A DNA stretch of 16,364 bases from Porphyromonadaceae bacterium UBA7141. GTDB taxonomy: Bacteria; Bacteroidota; Bacteroidia; Bacteroidales; Muribaculaceae. Shown here piece after piece: positions 6,521-13,794 of the stretch; positions within the stretch are counted from its first letter, which is position 1, and every line of letters starts with the position of its first letter. Location: the NCBI GenBank assembly GCA_002491945.1, contig DKWX01000034.1, positions 37,159 to 53,522 of the forward strand, given 5' to 3'. The notes below the pieces were generated by a model, which saw only the letters and a list, made by a program, of their open reading frames with translations, was not told the origin of the DNA and ran no database searches. The position numbers and the translations under genes were made by a program.

Positions 6521-6619
6521 GAATGGGATTAGATTAGTTGGAGCCTGCGTCTATGCGCCCGCTGTCGGTGATGGAGATATCTTCAGGGCGCACAGAGGAA
6601 CATGGCTGTTTGAATGATA

Positions 6620-6627
6620 CAAATTTA
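6620..6627 (-). promoter_or_regulatory. -7-like element upstream of ftcD
   Basis: TAAATTTG on the minus strand fits TAnnTTTG. No TTTG or TTG is found 19-21 nt further upstream, so this is half a promoter at best. The implied start near 6612 would give a leader of about 90 nt containing the TGCGCCC/GGGCGCA stem. Confidence 0.4.
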
Positions 6628-6670
6628 CATATTTTTTTCATTCGGCCGCCACATATGCAGCCAAAATATT

Positions 6671-7282
6671 TCAGAGCATATAGCGCGAGAGTGCCATTCC
6701 GGCCATTATAATTCCCATAGAGAATGTGATGCCCGCCATCATGCGGTAGAGCCGGGCGTCGTCGTGGGACTTCCGGCGCAGCGAGTCGCGCTCGGCCTTG
6801 GTGAGTCCGTCGGCCTGACTTTGCTCCCAGTTCCGGCGGCATCGCCATGCGAAGTAGATTGAAATCAGCCCGGTGAGCGGGAAGCAACATATCGTAAGCA
6901 TTATGGCCATGACAATCGACACTCCCTGAGGCTGATGCGAATAGTCGGGACGTGATGCTTCTTCGGCCTCATTGAAGGCCTCACGCAGATACTCCGCCAT
7001 CTCCTGACGGGTGGCCGGCTGCCGGCTGTGGGAGATTTTAGAGGCCGTGTCGGCGAGGCCGGATACGGCCTCATTTCTTTCGGCGCCGGTCTCCGGATCG
7101 AGTCCGGCCAGTGCGCGGCGCATGGCCCGGCATATGTCGGGCACTTCGGCCGCCGGCTGCCAGTCGGGCATCCCCTTGCACCACACATAGCTCGTGGGGC
7201 GCACTCCGGCCTGCAACAGTTGCTGCAGTGTCAGCGGTCCTACCTGACGGCGGTTGATTCGTGCGAAATATTTTACTGGCAT
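6671..7282 (-). CDS. GYF_2-like/CD225 (dispanin)-like two-TM membrane protein
   Basis: A 203-residue protein. Residues 1-50 resemble the GYF_2 (DUF4339) domain: YFARINRRQVGPLTLQQLLQ, then a Trp-Cys-Lys-Gly segment and MPDWQPAAEV. A polar linker follows (about 55-118). The C-terminal part has two membrane segments, about 121-144 with the ICCFPLTGLISI motif and about 180-197, joined by a charged loop containing WRCRRNW. This is the usual CD225/dispanin-type arrangement (CCxP-like, GxxSIxxA). GYF_2 plus CD225-like fusions are common in Bacteroidetes; their function is unknown, perhaps adaptor-like. The gene lies 104 nt downstream of secA with two hairpins between, and I see no promoter of its own, so it may be read through from secA. 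Confidence 0.8.
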   Translation of the reverse strand: MPVKYFARINRRQVGPLTLQQLLQAGVRPTSYVWCKGMPDWQPAAEVPDICRAMRRALAGLDPETGAERNEAVSGLADTASKISHSRQPATRQEMAEYLREAFNEAEEASRPDYSHQPQGVSIVMAIMLTICCFPLTGLISIYFAWRCRRNWEQSQADGLTKAERDSLRRKSHDDARLYRMMAGITFSMGIIMAGMALSRYML

Positions 7283-7301
7283 TATGCTTTCTCTTTGTTT
7301 G

Positions 7302-7368
7302 GCCGTCAGCTACTACAGACGGCTTGATATCATTGCCGCCCCGCCGCTGATATTGGCGACGGGGCGGC
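7302..7368 (-). terminator. Two tandem hairpins between secA and the CD225-like gene
   Basis: The first hairpin after secA has a GC-rich stem: GCCGCCCCG (7335-7343) with CGGGGCGGC (7360-7368), plus CGC/GCG inside a single mismatch. The second is GCCGTC (7302-7307) with GACGGC (7318-7323). Neither has a U tract on the minus strand. They may terminate partially, or act as processing or stabilising elements. Confidence 0.45.
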
Positions 7369-7386
7369 CCTTGTATCGATGGCGCT

Positions 7387-10300
7387 TTACTTGTTCTTGC
7401 CGTGGCAATTCTTGTATTTCTTACCCGAGCCGCAGGGACACATGTCATTGCGCCCGATCTGAGGCTCTGCCTTGGCCGGCTGGACGGGTGCCGACTCGCT
7501 GCGTCCGGCACTCTGTGCGGCCTGCCGCTGGGCTGACTCGCCGGGATAGGAATCGCGGGTCGTGGAGTAGTTGGCATACGGGTTGTAGGACGGTGCCGGC
7601 ATGTCGCGGCGTATCTCCCGCGCACGCTGGCGCTGCATCTCTGCCTCACGGGCCTGCTGCTCGGCGGCCTTGGCCTCGGCATAGTCGGGCACTGCGAGAT
7701 GTCCGCGCATCAGAGTGGCCACAGCCTTGGCATTCATCCCTTCGAGCATCTTCTTCCAGAGGTCGTAGGCCTCGAGTTTATACATCACAAGGGGGTCTTT
7801 CTGCTCGTAGCTGGCATTCTGCACCGATTTGCGCAATTCGTCCATTTCGCGAAGCTGTTCCTGCCATGCCCTGTCGATTGACGAGAGGAGCACTGTCTTC
7901 TCCCACGATTTGGAAATCGGACGGCAGTTCTGTTCATATGCCTCGGTTATGTCGGCCCGCACATTGTACATGCGGCGGCCATCCGTGACGGGCACACCCA
8001 CCGGACCTGTGGCGTTACGCTCCTCTACAAATTCCTTGATATAGGGCATTGCGCCGTTCTCCATCTTCTCTTTGGCTCGCTTGAGATGCTGCATGGCGGA
8101 TTCGGCCAGGAAGTCGGTCAGCTCGTCGCGGTGCATCTTGCCATATGTCTCTGCATCAAGGTCGATGTCGATGGCAAATGCGCGGCGCACCTCATCTTTG
8201 AATTCCTCGAATCCGGCCTCGTATGTGCCACCTGCAAGTCCGGCAGCCACTTCATACACCATATTGGCGATATCGGAGCCGATGCGTTCCCCCTTGAGGG
8301 CGTTCTGACGCTTGCCATAGACTCCTTTGCGCTGGGCATTCATCACATCATCATATTCCACAAGGCGCTTGCGGATGCCGAAGTTGTTCTCTTCGACGCG
8401 CTTCTGGGCATTCTCGATGGAACGTGTCACCATCTTGGATTCGATCATGTCACCCTCTTCAAATCCGAGACGGTCAAGAGTCTTGACCACACGCTCGTTG
8501 GCGAAGAGTCGCATCACGGTATCCTCGAACGACACGAAGAACACCGATGACCCGGGGTCGCCCTGACGTCCGGCACGTCCGCGCAACTGGCGGTCGACGC
8601 GACGGCTCTCATGACGCTCTGTGCCTATGATGGCAAGGCCTCCGGCCTCTTTCACTTCGGGCGTAAGCTTGATGTCGGTGCCTCGGCCTGCCATATTGGT
8701 GGCTATGGTCACAGTCCCTTTCTTACCTGCCTGGGCCACTATATCGGCCTCTTTCTGGTGCAGTTTGGCATTGAGCACCTGATGGGGTATCTTGCGGAGT
8801 TGCAGCATACGGGAGAGAAGTTCGGAAATCTCGACCGACGTAGTGCCTACGAGCACCGGACGGCCTATCCTGACCATATCCTCCACCTCCTGTATCACGG
8901 CGGCATATTTTTCTTTCTTAGTGCGGTATACGCGGTCGTTCTGGTCGTTGCGGATCACCGGACGGTTGGTGGGTATCTCCACGACCTCGAGCTTGTAGAT
9001 ATCATAGAACTCTCCGGCCTCCGTCATGGCGGTGCCGGTCATGCCGGCAAGCTTGCGGTACATGCGGAAGTAGTTCTGCAGCGTAATGGTGGCATACGTC
9101 TGCGTGGCAGCCTCGACCTTGACGCCTTCCTTGGCCTCGATGGCCTGGTGCAGGCCGTCGGAGTAACGACGCCCTTCCATGATACGGCCAGTCTGCTCAT
9201 CGACGATTTTGATTTTTCCATCTTCGATTACGTATTCCACATCCTTGTCGAAGAGTGTGTAGGCCTTTAAAAGCTGATTGACCGTGTGCACGCGTTCGGC
9301 CTTCACTGCATAGTCGGAGAGCAGGGCGTCTTTCTTTTCCTGCTTCTGTTCGGCTGTGAGGTCTTCGGTATCTACGGTGGAGAGCTGTCCGGCGATGTCG
9401 GGAAGCACGAAGAACTGCGGATCCTGCGTGGAGTCGGTCAGCACGGAGATACCCTTGTCGGTCAGTTCGATGGAATGGTTTTTCTCATCGATTACGAAAT
9501 AGAGGGGCTCGACGGCCACCGGCATCTCGCGGTTGTTGTCCTGCATGTACTTCGCTTCAGTCTTGAGAAGTATCTGCTTTATGCCGTCTTCGCTGAGATA
9601 GCGTATAAGCTGATTGTGCTTGGGCAGTCCCTTATAGGCACGGAAGAGCGAGAGGCCTCCCATTTCGAGAAGCTGATCGGCTGTGAGAGGCTTTTTGGAG
9701 GGATTTTCCTGACGCGCCCTGTCGAATTTGGCGATACGCTCCGCATCGCCGCTCTGGGCTGCGGCAATCATATCTTTAGCCTCAATGAGATACTGCTGGG
9801 CCAGACGGCGCTGCGCGGCCACTACTTTCTCCACATTGGGCTTGAACTCATTGAACATCTGGTCGTCGCCCTTGGGCACCGGACCCGAGATAATGAGCGG
9901 TGTGCGGGCATCGTCGATAAGCACAGAGTCAACCTCATCGACGATTGCGTAGTAATGCTCATCGCGCTGCACGAGGTCAGACTCCATTGTGGCCATATTG
10001 TCGCGCAGATAGTCAAAACCGAATTCGTTGTTGGTGCCGAATGTGATGTCACATCTGTAGGCCTTGCGGCGCTCTTCGGAGTTGGGTTCGGTCTTGTCGA
10101 TACAGTTGACGCTCAGGCCGTGGAACTGGTAGAGCGGCCCCATCCATTCGGAGTCACGTTTTGCCAGATAGTCGTTGACTGTCACTACGTGTACCCCTTC
10201 GCCTGTGAGGGCGTTGAGGAATACGGGGAGTGTGGCCACGAGTGTCTTACCCTCACCGGTGGCCATCTCGGCGATATTATTGCTGACGGTGCCGCCATTC

Positions 10301-10863
10301 ATCATGCCGTGAAGCACCATGCCTCCTATGAGCTGCACATCGTAGTGCACCATATCCCAAGTCATCTGGTTGCCTCCGGCGATCCATGTGTTTTTATAGA
10401 GGGCCTTGTCGCCGTCGATGCTTACGAAGTCCTTGCCTGCGGCTGCGAGTTCGCGGTCGGACTGTGAGGCTGTCACTTCGATTACCTCATTGTTGGCGAA
10501 TCGGCGTGCGGTCTCTTTTACCACGGCGAATACCTCCGGAAGGGCGGCATCGAGTTTGCGGGCATACATCTTGAAGCAGTCGTCGCGCAGGTCGTCGATT
10601 TTCTTCCAGAGCGGCTCGCGCTTGTCGTAGTCAAGGGTCTCGATTTCGGCGCGGATTTCGGCGATCTGGTTTTTGTAGCCGGCGGCTTCGCCACGGATAT
10701 CGTCGCGGATTACGTTGATTCGGTGACGCAGGTCGTCGTTCGACTCGGTGAGCAACTGTTCGGAAATCGGGTTGATTTCTTTTTCAAGACGGTTCCAGAG
10801 GGGACGCACGGCGCGTTCGCTCTGATTGCCGAATATTTTTTTTAGAATAGAGTTAAGTCCCAT
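7387..10863 (-). CDS. secA: Protein translocase motor ATPase SecA
   Basis: A 1158-residue preprotein translocase ATPase that pushes unfolded secretory proteins through SecYEG. Visible features include Walker A MATGEGKT (200-207), the DEAD-type motif with DEVDSVLIDDARTPL, the preprotein crosslinking domain, a second helicase half with TNMAGRGTDIKL and GRAGRQGDPGSS, the scaffold and wing regions, and a C-terminal zinc site CPCGSGKKYKNCHG (C1142, C1144, C1153, H1154) that binds SecB or ribosomes in other bacteria. It is about 250 residues longer than the E. coli protein; most of the extra lies in the N-terminal 170 residues and in the region before the second helicase half, as in other Bacteroidetes. 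The linker before the zinc site is Gln/Arg/Ala-rich. It has its own promoter (10960-10991) and a structured leader. Confidence 0.98.
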   Translation of the reverse strand: MGLNSILKKIFGNQSERAVRPLWNRLEKEINPISEQLLTESNDDLRHRINVIRDDIRGEAAGYKNQIAEIRAEIETLDYDKREPLWKKIDDLRDDCFKMYARKLDAALPEVFAVVKETARRFANNEVIEVTASQSDRELAAAGKDFVSIDGDKALYKNTWIAGGNQMTWDMVHYDVQLIGGMVLHGMMNGGTVSNNIAEMATGEGKTLVATLPVFLNALTGEGVHVVTVNDYLAKRDSEWMGPLYQFHGLSVNCIDKTEPNSEERRKAYRCDITFGTNNEFGFDYLRDNMATMESDLVQRDEHYYAIVDEVDSVLIDDARTPLIISGPVPKGDDQMFNEFKPNVEKVVAAQRRLAQQYLIEAKDMIAAAQSGDAERIAKFDRARQENPSKKPLTADQLLEMGGLSLFRAYKGLPKHNQLIRYLSEDGIKQILLKTEAKYMQDNNREMPVAVEPLYFVIDEKNHSIELTDKGISVLTDSTQDPQFFVLPDIAGQLSTVDTEDLTAEQKQEKKDALLSDYAVKAERVHTVNQLLKAYTLFDKDVEYVIEDGKIKIVDEQTGRIMEGRRYSDGLHQAIEAKEGVKVEAATQTYATITLQNYFRMYRKLAGMTGTAMTEAGEFYDIYKLEVVEIPTNRPVIRNDQNDRVYRTKKEKYAAVIQEVEDMVRIGRPVLVGTTSVEISELLSRMLQLRKIPHQVLNAKLHQKEADIVAQAGKKGTVTIATNMAGRGTDIKLTPEVKEAGGLAIIGTERHESRRVDRQLRGRAGRQGDPGSSVFFVSFEDTVMRLFANERVVKTLDRLGFEEGDMIESKMVTRSIENAQKRVEENNFGIRKRLVEYDDVMNAQRKGVYGKRQNALKGERIGSDIANMVYEVAAGLAGGTYEAGFEEFKDEVRRAFAIDIDLDAETYGKMHRDELTDFLAESAMQHLKRAKEKMENGAMPYIKEFVEERNATGPVGVPVTDGRRMYNVRADITEAYEQNCRPISKSWEKTVLLSSIDRAWQEQLREMDELRKSVQNASYEQKDPLVMYKLEAYDLWKKMLEGMNAKAVATLMRGHLAVPDYAEAKAAEQQAREAEMQRQRAREIRRDMPAPSYNPYANYSTTRDSYPGESAQRQAAQSAGRSESAPVQPAKAEPQIGRNDMCPCGSGKKYKNCHGKNK

Positions 10864-10878
10864 TTTTTATATTTGTCT

Positions 10879-10957
10879 GGCCGGGGGGCTGTCGGCTCCG
10901 GCCGGGGTAAGTATTAATGCTGACGAGGATGCCCGGGGCGGACCGGGCCAATCATCC
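10879..10957 (-). promoter_or_regulatory. GC-rich structured leader of secA
   Basis: Two hairpins fill the leader between the predicted start near 10953 and the ATG at 10863. One joins GCCCGG (10931-10936) to CCGGGC (10943-10948), with an outer GGAT/ATCC stem (10927-10930 with 10954-10957). The other joins GGCCGG (10879-10884) to CCGGCC (10898-10903). This is far more GC-rich than the other leaders here and may control secA translation; that is inference. Confidence 0.5.
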
Positions 10958-10959
10958 TG

Positions 10960-10991
10960 CAAAGTTAACTATTCTACTGACAGTAAGCAAA
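10960..10991 (-). promoter_or_regulatory. Promoter of secA with a palindrome in the spacer
   Basis: On the minus strand, TTTG (10991 to 10988), a 20-nt spacer and TAACTTTG (10967 to 10960) fit the Bacteroidetes consensus. The spacer holds the palindrome TACTG-A-CAGTA (10975-10985), which could be an operator. A related GTCAGTA occurs again at 11015-11021. Confidence 0.75.
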
Positions 10992-11015
10992 AATCATGCC
11001 AAAAAAATCGATATG

Positions 11016-12620
11016 TCAGTAATTGAACGGACGGCGGGACGCACCGTTGGGCGATCTTATGTGCAGAGCCGAGGTGATGGTCGGAGCCAGCACTGCCGCA
11101 TCCACGGGGATGCCTATTGTCTCGGCTTTGACATCGGGTGCGAGCAGGAAGAAGGGTGTGCTTACCATTCCGGCCCGCACGGGGGTGGTGGTGGTGGGAT
11201 AGCGTATGTCGTCGACCACGTTCCATCCCGGCAGATATGTCAGGAAGATGTCGCCGGCGGTCTTCGGGTCGATTCCGCACCGCTGGCGCATCCCCTCTTC
11301 TGAGGTATCGGATAGAATCTGCCCCAGAGTGCGCGCATCTGCGATGCCGCTCATCTTCACCAGGAAGTCGCGGGCTTCGGTCTGGGCGCGGTCGAGTGCC
11401 AGCGTCCGGCTTTCGAGCGCGCGGGGGTCGAAATAGATCTGATTGCCATAGATGGCACTCACATAGTCGGCGTTGCCATATTTGGCCGACAAATATGAAT
11501 TCAGCAGCGATTCCACTCGCTTCAGCGACACGTCGCCCGTAGGGATACGGTATTTCGGGTCGTCAGGAGTGGCGTCATCGTAATATCCGGTTGACGATAG
11601 AAATATGAGGGCATTATTGAGTCCTACCTTCCTGTCGATGGCCTGAAGCAGGCGCCCGAGCTGGGCGTCGAGCCGCAGGTAGGTGTCTTCGAGTTCAAGA
11701 CGGCAGTCGCCGTCTAACACGTATTTATATGGTGCGGCGGTATATGCCACACTGAGCATGTCGATTCCGTCCTCGCGGGTACCGAGTCTCAGATTGTCGA
11801 GCGCATCGATGGCCACATCGGTCACTTCCGTATTTACGGGAGCCGACACTTTGAATCGGCGGTAGACATCGCGGTCTGACAGCGGGAAGGTGTAGCCGAA
11901 GGGATAATGGCGTTTCTGCGCAGGGACTCCAGGATAGCGGTCGAGGGGCAGCAGAGGGCGCCACGACAGGGTGTCGAGCCGGCTGGACAGCGGATTGCGC
12001 TGGTTGCGGCGGGTGATGAAATCGGGGAAGTCGCGGTAGTAGGCTGTCGACGACCATTTGCCGTCGGTGTCATTAATCCATAAGGCGCAGTTGCCGGCAT
12101 GACCCGCCATGATTATGGCCTGCTGCGCATCTGGCGCTATGGCGTATACCGAAGTGAGTCCACCCCCGTCGATGGCCACTTCATCGGAGATGGTGGATAT
12201 GCGGAGATTGACCGGCGACAGCGACTCGCGGGTGAAGTTGCCCATCGAGTTCCGGTCTTCGAGCACCGGTGTGAGCGCCGATTCGCCAACGCGGAAAAGG
12301 CGTGCCGAAGGGATGCCGCTGGCATTGGCGTGATTGCCGGTATAGAGCAGCGCCGTCGGGGCGACGGGGTCGTTCATGTCGGCCTTGAAGTCGACGTGCT
12401 GCAGATACAGCCCCTCTTTCATCAGGCGCTTGAAACCGCTCTCTCCGAAGAGTCCCTGAAGATACTGGAGATAGTCGGTGCGCAGCTGGTCGACCACGAT
12501 ACCCACCACCAGACGCGGGCGCGCCGCATCTGTGGCTACGGCCACGTTGATGGTCATAAGCCCCATGATCAGCGACCCTAACAGGCGCGATGACATTTTA
12601 CGGTCAGACATTTTTTTCAT
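11016..12620 (-). CDS. Alkaline-phosphatase-superfamily protein, apparently inactive (PafA-like pseudoenzyme)
   Basis: From ATG 12620 the product is 534 residues, beginning with a signal peptide; ATG 12611 is an equally possible start. RPRLVVGIVVDQLRTDYL and DTYLRLDAQLGRLL place it in the type I phosphodiesterase/PafA-like phosphatase family. Compared without gaps to the family pattern as I remember it (numbering from a possible upstream start at 12647), the first metal aspartate is kept (D53). The nucleophile threonine position is Pro (P94, in NDPVAPTALLYTG). The DxxxH pair is P306 and V310 (in AYTAAPYKYV). The ADHG pair is T353-G354 (SSTGYY). The last metal histidine is S496 (GMVSTP). Fold-defining stretches and length are otherwise normal, and the frame is intact, so loss looks selected rather than decayed. 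Likely exported, with a binding or scaffolding role. The end of the upstream lnb gene overlaps its start. Confidence 0.8.
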   Translation of the reverse strand: MKKMSDRKMSSRLLGSLIMGLMTINVAVATDAARPRLVVGIVVDQLRTDYLQYLQGLFGESGFKRLMKEGLYLQHVDFKADMNDPVAPTALLYTGNHANASGIPSARLFRVGESALTPVLEDRNSMGNFTRESLSPVNLRISTISDEVAIDGGGLTSVYAIAPDAQQAIIMAGHAGNCALWINDTDGKWSSTAYYRDFPDFITRRNQRNPLSSRLDTLSWRPLLPLDRYPGVPAQKRHYPFGYTFPLSDRDVYRRFKVSAPVNTEVTDVAIDALDNLRLGTREDGIDMLSVAYTAAPYKYVLDGDCRLELEDTYLRLDAQLGRLLQAIDRKVGLNNALIFLSSTGYYDDATPDDPKYRIPTGDVSLKRVESLLNSYLSAKYGNADYVSAIYGNQIYFDPRALESRTLALDRAQTEARDFLVKMSGIADARTLGQILSDTSEEGMRQRCGIDPKTAGDIFLTYLPGWNVVDDIRYPTTTTPVRAGMVSTPFFLLAPDVKAETIGIPVDAAVLAPTITSALHIRSPNGASRRPFNY

Positions 12621-13794
12621 ATGGGTAAAGCAATGCATAGACGGCACACAGGGCCGTGGTGGCTCCCCATAGCGGGAAGACTGCCGGCGAGGTGCACTGC
12701 GCCTGAAAGGGCCATACGCTCACCAGCACCGCCATTATGATAAGGTCGACTACCGTCATGGCCATCACCATAGGGCGGGTGCGGCGCCACCATACAAATA
12801 TGGCAGGAAGCAGCTGCAGTGGGTTCAGCCATAGGGAAAGAAGATTGGGGGAAGTGGAATCGTGTGTGGAAATGAATACGAGAAACCACACCACACATCC
12901 CGTAAGCCCGAGCATGCTGAAGAATAGCGTCATCCACCATTTCACAATCCGCTTGCGCCGCCACTCATAGACACATACACCCAATGACACCGCCAGCATC
13001 ACCAGCGAGAACGCAATCGGGGTGAGATACCATGGTGTCGGGGGGAGAGTGACATCGCCGCGCCCGGGATAGAGCACACGTGTGCTCTCTACGAGCGGAT
13101 CGCGGCTATCCGAGATTCTCGCCTCTCCGGCGAGAGCCATGAAGCGCAGCGGGGCGAATATCTCCTGTCGCGGTGTGAGCGGATGGTCAATGCCACTGCC
13201 GAGCACTATGTCAATGCCGAACTGATACCATGGATATGAGGCATGATAATGCCTCATGGCCTGACGGAAGGAGCCGAAGGCCACTGTGTCGGGATACAGT
13301 ATGCGATGTGGAGCAACGGCTGAATCAAGCATCGCCGCCACACGTGTGGAGCAGTTGTCGCGCACGTAGTTGTAGCGGTAGGTGCGGTTTTGTTCCAGAG
13401 AGTTATGCCGCAGCAGCGTCAGCAGATGCCATGTCTCTTCAGGGGTGAGCGAGAGTTGCTGTTCCACCACTTCCGAGCCACGGTCCATATATTGCGGCAT
13501 AAACCATTGGAAGGGGTAACTCCACACCATATAGTCGGTCTCTCCCTTTACGAAGCGCCCCACAAAGTTGGGGGAGGCGAAATCAAATACTCCATAATTC
13601 CATACGGAGTCTATGGCCTCGCCACGCTCATTGATGCCGTGGATGCGGAGTGCCTCATGCCCTGCAAGTTCGTAGATTTCCGGCCCCGGCATACAGGTCA
13701 CAAGACTCGCCTGCAGACGCGGAGTGACAGCCCGGGCAGTAAGGCCACAGGCTATCACCGCTATAATCAGTATCAGTAATTGACGCGACCGCAT
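12604..13794 (-). CDS. lnb: Lnb-like lipoprotein N-acyltransferase (DUF4105) with five TM segments
   Basis: A 396-residue envelope protein from ATG 13794. An N-terminal signal or anchor segment (about 5-21) is followed by a periplasmic domain of the DUF4105 type, now named Lnb N-terminal domain, and about five TM segments (about 255-275, 286-308, 321-335, 342-362, 371-391). Family landmarks are TCMPGPEIYELAGHEALRIH (C34, H46), WNYGVFDF, and YNYVRDNCSTR with C148. From memory, Bacteroides Lnb N-acylates the N-terminal cysteine of lipoproteins through conserved Cys and His, which fits H46 and C148. The stop of asnS and this start share an A in TGATG, so translation is probably coupled. An upstream TTG at 13797 is possible but less likely. 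Gene name by family resemblance only. Confidence 0.8.
   Translation of the reverse strand: MRSRQLLILIIAVIACGLTARAVTPRLQASLVTCMPGPEIYELAGHEALRIHGINERGEAIDSVWNYGVFDFASPNFVGRFVKGETDYMVWSYPFQWFMPQYMDRGSEVVEQQLSLTPEETWHLLTLLRHNSLEQNRTYRYNYVRDNCSTRVAAMLDSAVAPHRILYPDTVAFGSFRQAMRHYHASYPWYQFGIDIVLGSGIDHPLTPRQEIFAPLRFMALAGEARISDSRDPLVESTRVLYPGRGDVTLPPTPWYLTPIAFSLVMLAVSLGVCVYEWRRKRIVKWWMTLFFSMLGLTGCVVWFLVFISTHDSTSPNLLSLWLNPLQLLPAIFVWWRRTRPMVMAMTVVDLIIMAVLVSVWPFQAQCTSPAVFPLWGATTALCAVYALLYPYEKNV

Noticed and set aside
6534..6641. 35-residue minus-strand frame starting MKKICKF upstream of ftcD
   Set aside because: It overlaps the -7-like element and the leader stem and has no signal or motif; chance seems likelier than a real small gene.
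9286..10467. 393-codon open frame on the plus strand opposite secA
   Set aside because: Antisense shadow of secA; the protein has no plausible domain, and secA is unmistakable.
10866..10873. TATATTTG on the plus strand at the secA start
   Set aside because: It fits the -7 consensus, but no -33 element lies 19-21 nt upstream and no plus-strand gene follows.
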